DNA of 64,000 nt from Streptomyces sp. ATexAB-D23 (GTDB lineage Bacteria; Actinomycetota; Actinomycetes; Streptomycetales; Streptomycetaceae), in NCBI RefSeq assembly GCF_000373645.1, contig NZ_KB892013.1:226722-290721 (forward strand), read 5' to 3'. Position numbers and translations under genes: made by a program. The notes beneath the pieces were generated by a model. It saw only the letters and a list, made by a program, of their open reading frames with translations, was not told the DNA's origin and did not search any database. This document shows, one piece after another, positions 32,502 through 43,054 of the stretch. Each line of letters begins with the position of its first letter. Positions within the stretch are counted from its first letter, which is position 1.

Positions 32502-33515
32502 TCACACGGAGGCGTCGGCCGTCAGGTCCAACGCGATGTCAGTGATCATGTCCTCCTGGCCGCCGACCATCTTGCGCCGGCCCACCTCCACGAGGATCTC
32601 GCGGGTGTCGAGCCCGTACCGCCGGGCGGCGGCCTCGGCGTGGCGCAGGAAGCTGGAGTAGACGCCCGCGTAGCCGAGTGTCAGGGTCTCGCGGTCGACG
32701 CGGACCTCACGGTCCTGGAGGGGGCGGACCACGTCGTCCGCGGCGTCCATCAGGGGGAACAGTTCGCAGCCGTGGTCCCAGCCCATGAGATCGGCGACCG
32801 CGACGAACGCTTCCAGCGGGCAGTTCCCCGCGCCCGCGCCCTGCCCCGCGAGGGAGGCGTCGACACGGGTGACCCCGTTCTCGACGGCCACGACGGAGTT
32901 GGCGACGCCCAGGCCGAGGTTGTGGTGGGCGTGGATGCCGAGGCCGGTGCCCGGGTCGAGGACGTCCCGGTAGGCGCGGACACGGTCGCGTACGCCGTCC
33001 ATGGTGAGCCGCCCGCCCGAGTCCGTCACATAGACGCACTGGGCTCCGTAGGACTCCATCAGCTTGGCCTGGCGGGCCAGCTCCGCCGGTTCGGCCATGT
33101 GGGACATCATCAGGAACCCGGCCACGTCCATGCCCAGTTCGCGGGCGGCCGCGATGTGCTGGGCGGAGATGTCGGCCTCGGTGCAGTGGGTGGCGACCCG
33201 GACGGAGCGGATACCGAGCGCGTGGGCCTGCCTCAGGTCGTGCAGGGTGCCGATCCCGGGCAGCAGCAGGGTGGTGGGGACGGCGTGCCCGACGCTGTCG
33301 CAGACCGCCTCGATCCACTCCCAGTCGGTATGGGCTCCCACGCCGTAGGTGATGCTGGAGCCGGACAGGCCGTCGCCGTGCGCGATCTCGATCGCGGCGA
33401 CCCCGGCGGCGTCGAGAGCGGCGGCGATGGTGCGGGCCTGGTCCACCGTGTACCGGTGGCGGACGGCGTGCATGCCGTCGCGCAGGGTCACGTCCTGTAC
33501 GTAGAGAGAAGTCAT
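32502..33515 (-). CDS. nbaI: 4-Hydroxy-2-oxovalerate aldolase
   Basis: A 337-residue metal-dependent class II pyruvate aldolase (DmpG/MhpE/BphI family). Seen: [17 protein letters not shown] with the metal Asp and catalytic Arg, [30 protein letters not shown], and [15 protein letters not shown] with the two metal-binding His near 200. It cleaves 4-hydroxy-2-oxovalerate to pyruvate and acetaldehyde. Members form a channelling complex with the acylating acetaldehyde dehydrogenase, here encoded immediately upstream with a 4-nt overlap. A strong terminator follows its stop codon. Confidence 0.92.
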   Translation of the reverse strand: MTSLYVQDVTLRDGMHAVRHRYTVDQARTIAAALDAAGVAAIEIAHGDGLSGSSITYGVGAHTDWEWIEAVCDSVGHAVPTTLLLPGIGTLHDLRQAHALGIRSVRVATHCTEADISAQHIAAARELGMDVAGFLMMSHMAEPAELARQAKLMESYGAQCVYVTDSGGRLTMDGVRDRVRAYRDVLDPGTGLGIHAHHNLGLGVANSVVAVENGVTRVDASLAGQGAGAGNCPLEAFVAVADLMGWDHGCELFPLMDAADDVVRPLQDREVRVDRETLTLGYAGVYSSFLRHAEAAARRYGLDTREILVEVGRRKMVGGQEDMITDIALDLTADASV

Positions 33516-34459
33516 CGCGATGCCACCTCCGCGGCACGGTGTGCGGCCATGCGTTCGGCGGTGCGCAGTGCGGCCGACGTCATGATGTCGAGGTTTCCGG
33601 CGTAGGCGGGCAGGTAGTGCGCGGCGCCCTCGACTTCGAGGAACACCGACACCTTCGCGGCGCCGCCGTGCCGGGAGCCGGGCGGGAGGAGCGAGCGCAG
33701 GGGGTCGTCGCCCGCGACCCGGTCGAACTGCACCTTCTGCTTGAGGCGGTAGCCCGGCACATAGGCCTGGACGCGGGCCACCATCTCCTCCACCGAGGCG
33801 GTCACCGCGGCGTCGTCGCAGTCGCCGACCAGGCAGTGCACCGTGTCCCGCATGATCAGCGGGGGTTCGGCCGGGTTCAGGACGATGATCGCCTTGCCGC
33901 GCGTGGCACCGCCCACCCGCTCGATGGCCGACGAGGTGGTCTCGGTGAACTCGTCGATGTTGGCGCGCGTCCCGGGGCCGGCGGAGCGCGAGGAGATCGA
34001 GGCCACGATCTCCCCGTAGTGCACCGGGGTGACGGAGGCCACCGCCGCGACGACCGGAATCGTGGCCTGGCCGCCGCAGGTCACCATGTTGACGTTGCCG
34101 GCGTCCAGGTGCGCGTCGCCGTTGACCGGCGGTACGACGTACGGGCCGACGGCGGCCGGGGTGAGGTCGACGACCGTACGTCCCAGCGCGCGCAGCACCT
34201 CGTCGTGCCGGCGGTGCGCGCCCGCCGACGTGGCGTCGAAGACGATCGACACGTCCGCGAACTCGTCCAGCCCCACCAGGCCGTCCACGCCTTCGTGGGT
34301 GGTGGACACCTTGAGCCGGCGGGCGCGGGCCAGGCCGTCGGACGCGGGGTCGATGCCCGCCATGGCGGCGATCTCCAGTGTCCCGGACAGCCGCAGCACC
34401 TTGATCATCAGGTCGGTGCCGATATTGCCCGACCCGATGACGGCGACCTTCGTGGTCAT
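33512..34459 (-). CDS. nbaJ: Acetaldehyde dehydrogenase (acylating)
   Basis: A 315-residue enzyme of the DmpF/MhpF/BphJ family. Seen: the Rossmann motif [14 protein letters not shown] (about 5-18), [31 protein letters not shown], and [14 protein letters not shown] with the catalytic Cys at 128. It converts acetaldehyde, NAD+ and CoA to acetyl-CoA, normally inside a complex with the aldolase. The gene overlaps its neighbours by 4 nt on both sides (hydratase upstream, aldolase downstream). Confidence 0.92.
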   Translation of the reverse strand: MTTKVAVIGSGNIGTDLMIKVLRLSGTLEIAAMAGIDPASDGLARARRLKVSTTHEGVDGLVGLDEFADVSIVFDATSAGAHRRHDEVLRALGRTVVDLTPAAVGPYVVPPVNGDAHLDAGNVNMVTCGGQATIPVVAAVASVTPVHYGEIVASISSRSAGPGTRANIDEFTETTSSAIERVGGATRGKAIIVLNPAEPPLIMRDTVHCLVGDCDDAAVTASVEEMVARVQAYVPGYRLKQKVQFDRVAGDDPLRSLLPPGSRHGGAAKVSVFLEVEGAAHYLPAYAGNLDIMTSAALRTAERMAAHRAAEVASR

Positions 34460-35277
34460 GCTCGCGCTCCTTGCGTGGTGGCGGACGCGAACGCGGTCGA
34501 GACCGTGCCCAGTCCTTCGATGTGTGCGGTGAACTCGTCGCCCCCGGCCGCCACCGCCATCGGTCCGAGCGCGCCCGTCAGGACGAGGTCCCCGGCCTTC
34601 AGCGGATCGCCCAGTCCGGCGAGGGTGGAGGCGAGCCAGAGGGCGGCGGTGAGCGGGCTGCCCAGGCAGTCGGCGCCGGTGCCCCGCGAGACGGTCTCAC
34701 CGTTCTTCGTGAGGGTCATCCGCACGCCGCGCAGGTCGACCCGGTCCAGGGGCACAGGGGTGCCACCGAGCACGTACAGCCCGCAGGAGGCGTTGTCCGC
34801 GACGGTGTCGACGATGCCGATGTCCCAGGCGGCGATGCGGCTGTCGACGATTTCGAGTGCGGGCAGGGCGAAGGCCGTGGCGCGCAGCAGGTCGGCGACG
34901 GTCGGGTCGTGGTGCGGCAGGTCCGTGCCCAGGACGAGGGCGACCTCCGCCTCCACCTTGGGCTGGAGCAGCCGGCCGGGGGCGATCGGCTGCCCCTCGG
35001 GCACGGCCATGTCGGCGAACAGAGCGCCGAAGTCGGGCCGGCCGACTCCGAGCTGGCGCTGCACGGCGGGCGAGGTCAGGCCGATCTTGCGGCCCACCAG
35101 CCGCCGTCCGTCCGCGAGCGAGCGCTCGACATGCAGGCTCTGTACGGCGTAGGCGGCCTCGACGTCCCCCTCGGGCAACAGGGTGCGCACAGGGGGGCAC
35201 GGCACGCCTGTCCGGGCGGCCTCGCGCAGGGCGGCCGCCGCCTCGTTGACGGCGTCGGCGAGCTTGAGGGCACTCAC
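34456..35277 (-). CDS. nbaH: 2-Oxopent-4-enoate hydratase
   Basis: A 273-residue member of the MhpD/DmpE hydratase family. Seen: [20 protein letters not shown], the metal-site [51 protein letters not shown] and [12 protein letters not shown]. It is related to, but distinct from, the family member at 28718-29482. Its place at the head of the operon with acetaldehyde dehydrogenase and aldolase fits addition of water to 2-oxopent-4-enoate. The promoter candidate at 35397-35426 and the IclR-type palindrome just beyond it lie upstream. An exchange of roles with the other paralog cannot be excluded by sequence alone. Confidence 0.85.
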   Translation of the reverse strand: MSALKLADAVNEAAAALREAARTGVPCPPVRTLLPEGDVEAAYAVQSLHVERSLADGRRLVGRKIGLTSPAVQRQLGVGRPDFGALFADMAVPEGQPIAPGRLLQPKVEAEVALVLGTDLPHHDPTVADLLRATAFALPALEIVDSRIAAWDIGIVDTVADNASCGLYVLGGTPVPLDRVDLRGVRMTLTKNGETVSRGTGADCLGSPLTAALWLASTLAGLGDPLKAGDLVLTGALGPMAVAAGGDEFTAHIEGLGTVSTAFASATTQGARA

Positions 35278-35396
35278 GGCCGGCTCCCGTCGGACGCGGC
35301 ACTACGGTGTGGGACGAACATGCGGGTTACCTCCGGCAGCACGGCGGGTTGAGGCGGGGAGGCCGGGCGCTGTCGCGCGGCCGTCGATCCACGTCA

Positions 35397-35426
35397 GGTA
35401 TAGGCGGACGGTCCGGGGTGCGGCAA
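35397..35426 (-). promoter_or_regulatory. Candidate promoter of the hydratase-dehydrogenase-aldolase operon
   Basis: On the minus strand TTGCCG (35426-35421) and TATACC (35402-35397) are separated by 18 bp. The start codon of the hydratase lies about 120 bp further on. The near-perfect IclR-type palindrome lies immediately upstream of the -35 element, a place suited to activation. Confidence 0.45.
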
Positions 35427-35430
35427 AATA

Positions 35431-35449
35431 TGTTCCATGACACGGAACA
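35431..35449. promoter_or_regulatory. 19-bp palindromic operator overlapping the IclR start codon
   Basis: TGTTCCATGACACGGAACA is self-complementary in 8 of 9 pairs around a central A. The IclR start codon (35437-35439) lies inside it. No ribosome-binding sequence precedes that ATG, and an AAAATA element lies 7-12 nt upstream, so the mRNA may be leaderless. Binding here would block the regulator's own transcription and could control the divergent operon. Confidence 0.6.
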
Positions 35450-36210
35450 GTGCGCTGGGGAACATGCTCGACAAGGCGGCATCCATCCTGGACTGCTACC
35501 GCCCGGACGGTGGCGCGTTCCGTCTGACAGAAATCGCCGCGCGTACGGGGCTGACCAAGACCACCGCGTTCCGTCTCTGCGGCGACCTGGCGCGGCTGGG
35601 CCTGCTCGACCGCGAGGGTGACACCTATCTGCTCGGCGGCAAGCTGTTCGAACTGGGCTCGCTGGTGCCGCGCCGGCACGATCTGCGGGAGGCGGCCCTC
35701 CCCTTCCTCCAGGACCTCTTCGAGGCGACGCACGAGACCGTGCACCTCGGCGTGCGCGACGGCTTCGACGTGGTCTACCTGGAGCGCATCCACGGCCATC
35801 AGGCGCTGGCCCTGCCGTCGCGCATCGGAGGCAGGCTGCCGCTGACCTGTACCGGTGTCGGCAAGGCCCTGCTGGCGTTCTCCGACAGCACGCTCACGGA
35901 GGAGGTGCTGTCGCGGCCACTGCCCCGGCTGAGCCCCCACTCGATCACCGACCCGGCGCGGCTGCGCACCGCCATCGAACAGATCCAGGTGTCCGGGCTC
36001 GCCTACGAGGAACAGGAATCGGCCATGGGGGTGAGCTGCATCGCCTCCCCCGTCTTCGACGGCGCCACGGCGGTGGCGGCCCTGTCGGTGGCCGTCCCGC
36101 TCGCCCGCTTCCACCCCGCGCAGCTGGCGCCCGCGGTGCGCACGGCCGCCCTCGGACTGTCCCGCGTCATGCGAGGCGGCGACGCGGCACCACTTTCACA
36201 TCGATGGTGA
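35437..36210 (+). CDS. IclR-family transcriptional regulator
   Basis: A 257-residue regulator. The N-terminal winged helix (about 8-70) contains KAASILDCYRPDGGAFRLTE and IAARTGLTKTTAFRL. The C-terminal effector domain (about 80-245) contains VHLGVRDGFDVVYLERI, LPLTCTGVGKALLAF, GLAYEEQESAMGVSCIASPV and AVAALSVAVP. The family controls aromatic-acid and acetate/glyoxylate catabolism, acting as repressor or activator on binding a pathway metabolite. It is divergent from the hydratase-dehydrogenase-aldolase operon, which is the obvious target, and carries its own likely operator over the start codon. Confidence 0.87.
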   Translation: MTRNSALGNMLDKAASILDCYRPDGGAFRLTEIAARTGLTKTTAFRLCGDLARLGLLDREGDTYLLGGKLFELGSLVPRRHDLREAALPFLQDLFEATHETVHLGVRDGFDVVYLERIHGHQALALPSRIGGRLPLTCTGVGKALLAFSDSTLTEEVLSRPLPRLSPHSITDPARLRTAIEQIQVSGLAYEEQESAMGVSCIASPVFDGATAVAALSVAVPLARFHPAQLAPAVRTAALGLSRVMRGGDAAPLSHRW

Positions 36211-36284
36211 GACAGCAATACTGTTGCACCGAGTGGGGCCCGCGCCTGGCCACCCGCTCACGAGGCCGGACACGAGGAGCGGAC

Positions 36285-37016
36285 ATGGCGACCGAGGCCG
36301 AGGAGCCGAAGCTCACCGTCGACGAGCTGGCGGCTCGCGCCGGGGTGACCGTGCGTACGGTGCGGTTCTACAGCACCCGGGGGCTGCTGCCGCCCCCGGA
36401 GATCGGGCCCCGCCGGGTCGGGCACTACGGGCACGACCACCTCTCGCGGCTGGCGCTCATCGAGGAGCTTCAGCACCAGGGCATGACGCTCGCCGCGATC
36501 GAACGCTATCTGGAGCAGCTGCCGCCCGACCTGAGCGCCCACGACCTGGCCATCCACCGGGCCCTGGTGGCGTCCTGGGCGCCGGACTCGGCCGAGGACG
36601 CGTCGCGGGCGGAGCTGGAGCGCCGGGCGGGACGGCCGCTCGGCGACCAGGACCTCGACCGGCTGGCCGCGATGGGGGTGCTGGAGCGGTCCGCGCCACA
36701 GGACGGCGTCTACCGGCTGGACCCGGGGCTGCTGCGGCTGGGCGTCGAGCTGCTCGACGTGCCGATCGCGCACGAGACGATCCTCGCCGCCCGTACGGTC
36801 CTGATGGAGCACACCCGCTCGGCCGCGCAGGAGCTGACCCGGCTGTTCCGGGACGAGGTGTGGAACCCGTACCGGGAACGGGAGTCGGACCCCGAGCACG
36901 TCGAGGCGATGAAGTCGCTGTCCGCGCACATGCAGCCGATGGTGCTCCAGGCGTTGGTCACCGCCTTCCAGCGCTCCCTGAAGGAGGAGCTGCGGGCGGC
37001 GTTCACCGCGCGGTGA
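36285..37016 (+). CDS. MerR-family transcriptional regulator
   Basis: A 243-residue protein with an N-terminal MerR helix-turn-helix (about 8-78): KLTVDELAARAGVTVRTVRF then YSTRGLLPPPEIGPRRVGHY and LALIEELQHQGMTLAAIERY. The C-terminal part (about 130-240) is helical with no cysteine-rich metal site, so it probably senses an organic ligand. ATG at 36285 has GAGGAG 6 nt upstream. It is tail-to-tail with the beta-oxidation operon, sharing a long bidirectional terminator. It may regulate that operon through a site near 42868, but this is inference. Confidence 0.82.
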   Translation: MATEAEEPKLTVDELAARAGVTVRTVRFYSTRGLLPPPEIGPRRVGHYGHDHLSRLALIEELQHQGMTLAAIERYLEQLPPDLSAHDLAIHRALVASWAPDSAEDASRAELERRAGRPLGDQDLDRLAAMGVLERSAPQDGVYRLDPGLLRLGVELLDVPIAHETILAARTVLMEHTRSAAQELTRLFRDEVWNPYRERESDPEHVEAMKSLSAHMQPMVLQALVTAFQRSLKEELRAAFTAR

Positions 37017-37017
37017 G

Positions 37018-37068
37018 CGCGCGAAGTGCCGTACCGCCCCGGGCGGGGGTGGTACGGCACTTCGCGCG
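37018..37068. terminator. Bidirectional terminator between the MerR and fadB genes
   Basis: Arms of 18 bp (37018-37035 and 37051-37068) pair perfectly, and five more pairs (one G-T) extend inward, leaving a 5-nt loop. The 23-bp stem begins 1 nt after the MerR stop codon and ends 5 nt before the fadB stop, so it serves both convergent transcripts. Confidence 0.85.
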
Positions 37069-37073
37069 TCGGC

Positions 37074-39242
37074 TCAGTCGTGGAAGGTCTCGCCCTTCTC
37101 CGCCTTCTCCACGAGCAGCGCGGGCGGCAGGAAGCGGTCGCCGTAGCGTTCGGCGAGTTCCCGGGCGCGGGCCACGAAGCCGGGCAGGCCGCCCTCGTAC
37201 CCGTTGATGTACTGGAGGACGCCGCCGGTCCACGGCGGGAAGCCGATGCCCATGATGGAGCCGATGTTGGCGTCGGCGACGGTGATCAGGACGTTCTCCT
37301 CCAGGCAGCGGACGCTGTCCAGGGCCTCGGAGAAGAGCATCCGCTCCTGCATGTCGGTGAAGGAGATGTCCGTCTCCCCGGCGAAGTGCTCACGCAGTCC
37401 GGGCCACAGGCGGGTGCGCTTCCCGCTCTCGTCGTACTCGTAGAAGCCCGCGCCGCCGCTGCGGCCGGGGCGGCCGAACTCGTCGATCATCCGGTCGATC
37501 ACCGCGTCCGCGGGGTGGCCGGGCCAGGTGCCGCCCGCCTCCTCGACGGCCTTGCGGGTCTCGTTGCGGATCTTGCGCGGCAGGGTGAGGGTCAGCTCGT
37601 CCATCAGCGAGAGCACCTTGGCCGGGTAGCCGGCCTGGGCGGCGGCCTGCTCGACGGAGGCGGGCTCGACGCCCTCGCCGACCATGGCGACGCCCTCGTT
37701 GATGAACTGGCCGATGACCCGTGAGGTGAAGAAGCCGCGCGAGTCGTTGACCACGATCGGCGTCTTCTTGATCCGGCGCACCAGGTCGAAGGCGCGGGCC
37801 AGCGCCTCGTCGCCGGTCTTCTCGCCCTTGATGATCTCGACCAGCGGCATCTTGTCGACGGGCGAGAAGAAGTGCAGCCCGATGAAGTCGGCGGGGCGCG
37901 ACACACCCTCGGCGAGCACGGTGATCGGCAGGGTGGAGGTGTTGGAGCAGAGCAGAGCGTCGGGCTCGACGACGTCCTGGATCTCCTGGAACACCTTGTG
38001 CTTGAGCGCGGTGTCCTCGAAGACGGCCTCGATCACCGCGTCGCAGCCCGCGAGGTCGGCCACGTCACCGGTCGGGGTGATGCGGGCCAGCAGTTCGTCG
38101 CGCTTGGCCTCGGTCGTACGGCCCCGGGACAGCGCCTTGTCGAGCAGCTTCTCGCTGTACGCCTTGCCCTTGGCGGCGGCCTCGGTGGAGACGTCCTTGA
38201 GGACGACCTCGATGCCGGCCCTGGCGCAGGAGTAGGCGATGCCCGCGCCCATCATCCCGGCGCCGAGTACGGCGACCTTGCGGACCTGGCGCTCCTCGAT
38301 GCCCTTGGGGCGGCTGGCACCGGAGTTGACGGCCTGGAGGTCGAAGAAGAACGCCTGGATCATGTTCTTGGAGACCTGGCCGGTGACCAGCTCGGTGAAG
38401 TACCTGGCCTCGATGGTCAGCGCGGTCTCGAAGTCGACCTGGGAGCCCTCGACGGCGGCGGCGAGGATGTTGCGCGGCGCGGGCATGGGGGCGCCGGCGA
38501 GCTGCTTCCTGAGGTTGGACGGGAAGGCCGGCAGGTTCGCGGCGAACTTGGGGTTCGACGGGGTGCCGCCGGGAATCTTGTACCCCTTGACGTCCCAGGG
38601 CTGCTGGGACTCGGGGTGCGCGTCGATGAAGGCGCGGGCCTTGTCGAGCATCTCCTCGGGGGTGGCGGCGACCTCGTGGACCAGGCCGTTGTCCAGGGCG
38701 CGCCGCGGGGTGTACTGGGTGCCCTGGAGGAGGACCTTGAGCAGCGCGTCGGCGATGCCCATGAGGCGTACGGTGCGGGTGACGCCGCCGCCCGCGGGCA
38801 GCAGGCCGAGGGTGACCTCGGGCAGGCCGATGCGGGAGCCGGGCGCGTCGAGGGCGACGCGGTGGTGGCAGGCGAGCGCGATCTCGTAACCGCCGCCGAG
38901 AGCCGCGCCGTTGATGGCGGCGACGACGGGCTTGCCCAGGGTCTCGATGCGGCGCAGCGAGTTCTTGATGGCGGTGCCGGTGTCGAACGCGAGCTGCGCG
39001 CTCGAAGGACCGATCTTGATCATGTCCTTGAGGTCGCCGCCCGCGAAGAAGGTCTTCTTGGCGGAGGTGTAGATGATCCCGCGGATGGAGTCCTTCTCGG
39101 CCTCGGCGCGGTCGGCGACGGCCGCGATGGAGTCCTTGAAGGCCTGGTTCATCGTGTTGGCGGACTGGTTGGGGTCGTCCAGTACCAGGGTGACGACGCC
39201 GGTCTCGTCCTGTTCCCAGCGGATGGTCGTGCTCTCGGTCAT
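37074..39242 (-). CDS. fadB: Fatty acid oxidation complex alpha subunit (enoyl-CoA hydratase / 3-hydroxyacyl-CoA dehydrogenase)
   Basis: A 722-residue bifunctional enzyme. The N-terminal crotonase domain (about 1-300) has GGDLKDMIKIG and AAINGAALGGGYEIALACHH with a catalytic Glu region LPEVTLGLLPAGGGVTRTVR. After a linker, the NAD-binding fold begins at VAVLGAGMMGAGIAYSCARA (about 328), with SNTSTLPIT and FIGLHFFSPVDKMPLVEII carrying the catalytic His, then the C-terminal dehydrogenase domains (NDSRGFFTSRVIGQFINEG). It hydrates enoyl-CoA and oxidises the 3-hydroxyacyl-CoA. It is the last gene of a four-gene leftward operon with thiolase 38 bp upstream. Confidence 0.93.
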   Translation of the reverse strand: MTESTTIRWEQDETGVVTLVLDDPNQSANTMNQAFKDSIAAVADRAEAEKDSIRGIIYTSAKKTFFAGGDLKDMIKIGPSSAQLAFDTGTAIKNSLRRIETLGKPVVAAINGAALGGGYEIALACHHRVALDAPGSRIGLPEVTLGLLPAGGGVTRTVRLMGIADALLKVLLQGTQYTPRRALDNGLVHEVAATPEEMLDKARAFIDAHPESQQPWDVKGYKIPGGTPSNPKFAANLPAFPSNLRKQLAGAPMPAPRNILAAAVEGSQVDFETALTIEARYFTELVTGQVSKNMIQAFFFDLQAVNSGASRPKGIEERQVRKVAVLGAGMMGAGIAYSCARAGIEVVLKDVSTEAAAKGKAYSEKLLDKALSRGRTTEAKRDELLARITPTGDVADLAGCDAVIEAVFEDTALKHKVFQEIQDVVEPDALLCSNTSTLPITVLAEGVSRPADFIGLHFFSPVDKMPLVEIIKGEKTGDEALARAFDLVRRIKKTPIVVNDSRGFFTSRVIGQFINEGVAMVGEGVEPASVEQAAAQAGYPAKVLSLMDELTLTLPRKIRNETRKAVEEAGGTWPGHPADAVIDRMIDEFGRPGRSGGAGFYEYDESGKRTRLWPGLREHFAGETDISFTDMQERMLFSEALDSVRCLEENVLITVADANIGSIMGIGFPPWTGGVLQYINGYEGGLPGFVARARELAERYGDRFLPPALLVEKAEKGETFHD

Positions 39243-39280
39243 GGGTTCGTGTTCTCCGTAAGCAGGGGTGGCCGGGACGG

Positions 39281-40495
<1,215 letters not shown>

Positions 40496-40547
40496 GACAG
40501 CTGCCTTTCGAGGGTGGTGGCGCGAGCGTGGTTCGGCGGGCGGGGGG

Positions 40548-41690
40548 TCAGGCGAGCAGCGAGCGGCCGATGATCTCCTTCATGATCTCGGTCGTGCCGC
40601 CGTAGATGGTCTGGATGCGGCCGTCGGTGAACGCCCTGGCCACCGGGTACTCGCTCATGTAGCCGTAGCCGCCGTGCAGTTGGAGGCAGCGGTCGGCGAC
40701 GCGCTTTTGCAGTTCGGTCGCCCACCACTTCGCCATCGAGGCGTGTACGGCGTCGAGGGTGCCCTCGGAGTGGTCCACGATGCACCGGTCGAGGAAGGTC
40801 CGGGTGACCGCGCACTCGGTGGCCATCTCCGCGATCTCGAAGCGGATGTGCTGGAGCTTGGACAGCGGCCGCCCGAACGCCTCGCGCCCCTTGACGTACG
40901 CGGTGGTGATCTCCAGGAGGTGTTCGGCGGCGGCGATGCCGGCGACGGCTATGCCCATGCGCTCCTGGGCCAGGTTGGTCATCAGGTGGACGAAGGCGCC
41001 GTCGCGCTCGCCGAGGAGGTTCTCCTTGGGGACGCGCACGTCGTTGAAGAACAGCTCGGCGGTGTCCTGGGACTTCTGGCCGATCTTGTCGAGGTTGCGG
41101 CCCCGCTCGAAGCCCTCCGCGCCGCGCTCCACGACGATCAGCGAGAGGCCCTTGGCGCCGCCTTCCGGGGTGGTCCTGGCGACGACGACCACGAGGTCGG
41201 CGAGGATGCCGTTGGAGATGAAGGTCTTGGAGCCATTGAGCAGCCAGTGGTCGCCCTTGTCCTCGGCGGTGGTGCGGATGGCCTGGAGGTCGGAGCCGGC
41301 GCCGGGTTCGGTCATGGCGATGGCTGTGATGATCTCGCCGCTGCAGAAGCCCGGCAGCCAGCGCCGTTTCTGCTCGTCCGTGGCCAGGCCGGTGAGGTAG
41401 GGGCCGATGATGTCGTTGTGCAGCCCGAGTGCGAGGCCGGGGGCCCCGGCCCGGGTGAACTCCTCGGCGAGGACCGCGCTGTAGCGGAAGTCGGGGTTGC
41501 CGCCGCCCCCGTACTCCTCGGGCACGGCGAGGCCGAGCAGCCCCTGCCGTCCGGCGGCCCGCCACGCCTCGCGCGAGACGATGCCGTCCCTCTCCCACTG
41601 CTCGTAGTGCGGAAGGACCTCCTTGGCGAGGAAGGTGCGGACGGTCCCGCGGAACGCGTCGTGCTCTTCAGTGAAGATCTGCCGCTGCAT
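40548..41690 (-). CDS. Acyl-CoA dehydrogenase
   Basis: A 380-residue FAD enzyme that introduces the first double bond of beta-oxidation. Seen: [38 protein letters not shown] with the flavin-contact region, [40 protein letters not shown], and [20 protein letters not shown]. The last motif has Gly where many short-chain enzymes carry the catalytic Glu, as in long-chain and isovaleryl types, whose base lies earlier in the chain. Its ATG (41690) shares one base with the racemase stop codon, so the two are coupled. Confidence 0.9.
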   Translation of the reverse strand: MQRQIFTEEHDAFRGTVRTFLAKEVLPHYEQWERDGIVSREAWRAAGRQGLLGLAVPEEYGGGGNPDFRYSAVLAEEFTRAGAPGLALGLHNDIIGPYLTGLATDEQKRRWLPGFCSGEIITAIAMTEPGAGSDLQAIRTTAEDKGDHWLLNGSKTFISNGILADLVVVVARTTPEGGAKGLSLIVVERGAEGFERGRNLDKIGQKSQDTAELFFNDVRVPKENLLGERDGAFVHLMTNLAQERMGIAVAGIAAAEHLLEITTAYVKGREAFGRPLSKLQHIRFEIAEMATECAVTRTFLDRCIVDHSEGTLDAVHASMAKWWATELQKRVADRCLQLHGGYGYMSEYPVARAFTDGRIQTIYGGTTEIMKEIIGRSLLA

Positions 41691-42841
41691 CAGTCGGTGG
41701 TGTCCTTCCGGGTGGTCCGCAGACCGGGCACGTCCCAGTCGGCGGCGACGGCGTCGGTGTCCGCGCCCGGCAGGGCCGGGCCGCTGCGCACCGACGCGGG
41801 GGTGGCCGAGAAGCGGGGCGCGGGGGCGGGCTGGGTGAGGCCGCTGTGTTCGACGAAGGTGGCGCGGGCGGCGAGGTGCGGGTGGTGCGGTGCCTCGCGG
41901 AGCGAGAGGACGGGCGCCACACAGGCGTCCGACCCGTCGAAGACCTCGGTCCACTCGGCGCGGGTGCGGGTGCGGAACCGGTCGGCGACGGCGGCGCGCA
42001 GTTCGTCCCAGCGGGCGAGGTCGCCCCGGTCGGGGGCGGTGTCCGCGATGCCGAGGAGCCGGACGAAGTCGTCGTAGAACCGCTGCTCCAGCGGGCCGAC
42101 CGCCATGTACTGGCCGTCGGCCGTCTCGTAGGAGCCGTAGAAGGGGCAGCCGCCGTCCAGCAGGTTGGAGCCGCGCCGGTCCTGCCAGCCGCCGGCCGCG
42201 AGCATGCCGTGGATCATCGTGGCGAGGTGGGCGGCGCCGTCCACGATCGCCGCGTCCACCACCTGTCCGGTGCCGCCGGGGGTACGGGCGTGCTGGAGGG
42301 CGGCGAGGATGCCGACGACGAGGTAGAGCGAGCCGCCCGCGTAGTCGCCGACCAGGTTGGCGGGGACGGTGGGCGGTTCACCGGGCCTGCCGATCATGGA
42401 GAGGGTGCCGGTGAGCGCGATGTACGAGATGTCGTGCCCGGCGCGCTCGGCCAGCGGGCCGTCCTGGCCCCAGCCGGTCATCCGCCCGTAGACGAGCTTC
42501 GGGTTGCGGGCCAGGCAGGCGTCGGGGCCGACGCCGAGACGTTCGGCGACGCCCGGCCGGTAGCCCTCGATGAGCACGTCGGCGCGCTCCACCAGCTCCA
42601 GGACCGTGGCCGGGCCGTCGGCGGCCTTCAGGTCGAGGAGCACGGAGCGCTTGTTGCGGTTGGTGAGGTCGCGGGCCGGATCGATGCCGAGTCCGGCGCC
42701 GCCCGGGCGGTCGACCCGCACCACGTCCGCGCCCAGATCGGCCAGGAGCATCGCGGCGAACGGGCCGGGGCCGATCCCGGCGAGCTCCACCACGCGAGTC
42801 CCGTCGAGGGGGCCGCGCGGCCCCTTCTCTGCTGTTGCCAT
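41690..42841 (-). CDS. Alpha-methylacyl-CoA racemase (CaiB/BaiF family)
   Basis: A 383-residue class III CoA-transferase-fold protein. Seen: GTRVVELAGIGPGPFAAMLL, DLGADVVRVDRPGG, ADVLIEGYRPGVAERLG and MTGWGQDGPLAERAGHDISY leading into IALTGTLSMIGRPGEPP. The GWGQDGP and GHDISYIAL pair is typical of alpha-methylacyl-CoA racemase rather than CaiB transferases. It would epimerise 2-methyl-branched acyl-CoAs so that an S-specific dehydrogenase can oxidise them, as for branched fatty acids or sterol side chains. It heads the operon with dehydrogenase, thiolase and FadB. GGGGG lies 4-8 nt before the ATG. Confidence 0.85.
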   Translation of the reverse strand: MATAEKGPRGPLDGTRVVELAGIGPGPFAAMLLADLGADVVRVDRPGGAGLGIDPARDLTNRNKRSVLLDLKAADGPATVLELVERADVLIEGYRPGVAERLGVGPDACLARNPKLVYGRMTGWGQDGPLAERAGHDISYIALTGTLSMIGRPGEPPTVPANLVGDYAGGSLYLVVGILAALQHARTPGGTGQVVDAAIVDGAAHLATMIHGMLAAGGWQDRRGSNLLDGGCPFYGSYETADGQYMAVGPLEQRFYDDFVRLLGIADTAPDRGDLARWDELRAAVADRFRTRTRAEWTEVFDGSDACVAPVLSLREAPHHPHLAARATFVEHSGLTQPAPAPRFSATPASVRSGPALPGADTDAVAADWDVPGLRTTRKDTTD

Positions 42842-42867
42842 CGAGCCCCCAGCGGTATGACACAACT

Positions 42868-42878
42868 GATGTAACATC
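42868..42878. promoter_or_regulatory. GATGTAACATC palindrome in the racemase operon promoter region
   Basis: An 11-bp perfect palindrome (5-bp arms, central A) overlapped on its right by CATCGATG, lying 27 bp upstream of the racemase start in an AT-richer patch of the 213-bp divergent gap 42842-43054. It is a candidate operator for a fatty-acid-responsive regulator. Confidence 0.4.
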
Positions 42879-43054
42879 GATGATGCTAAGAACGCACCGC
42901 GCTCCGCACAACCCCCTGGGCCGAGCAAGCGCTTAGTTCTTCTCGTGGGTACGCATGGATACTCCCCCATCTCCCCCTCCCGCCCGCAGACCGCCACGGC
43001 GACCGCGCTAACCTCTGCTCGCTCCGTCCGGCGCCGTCTTGCGTGGAGGCTTTC

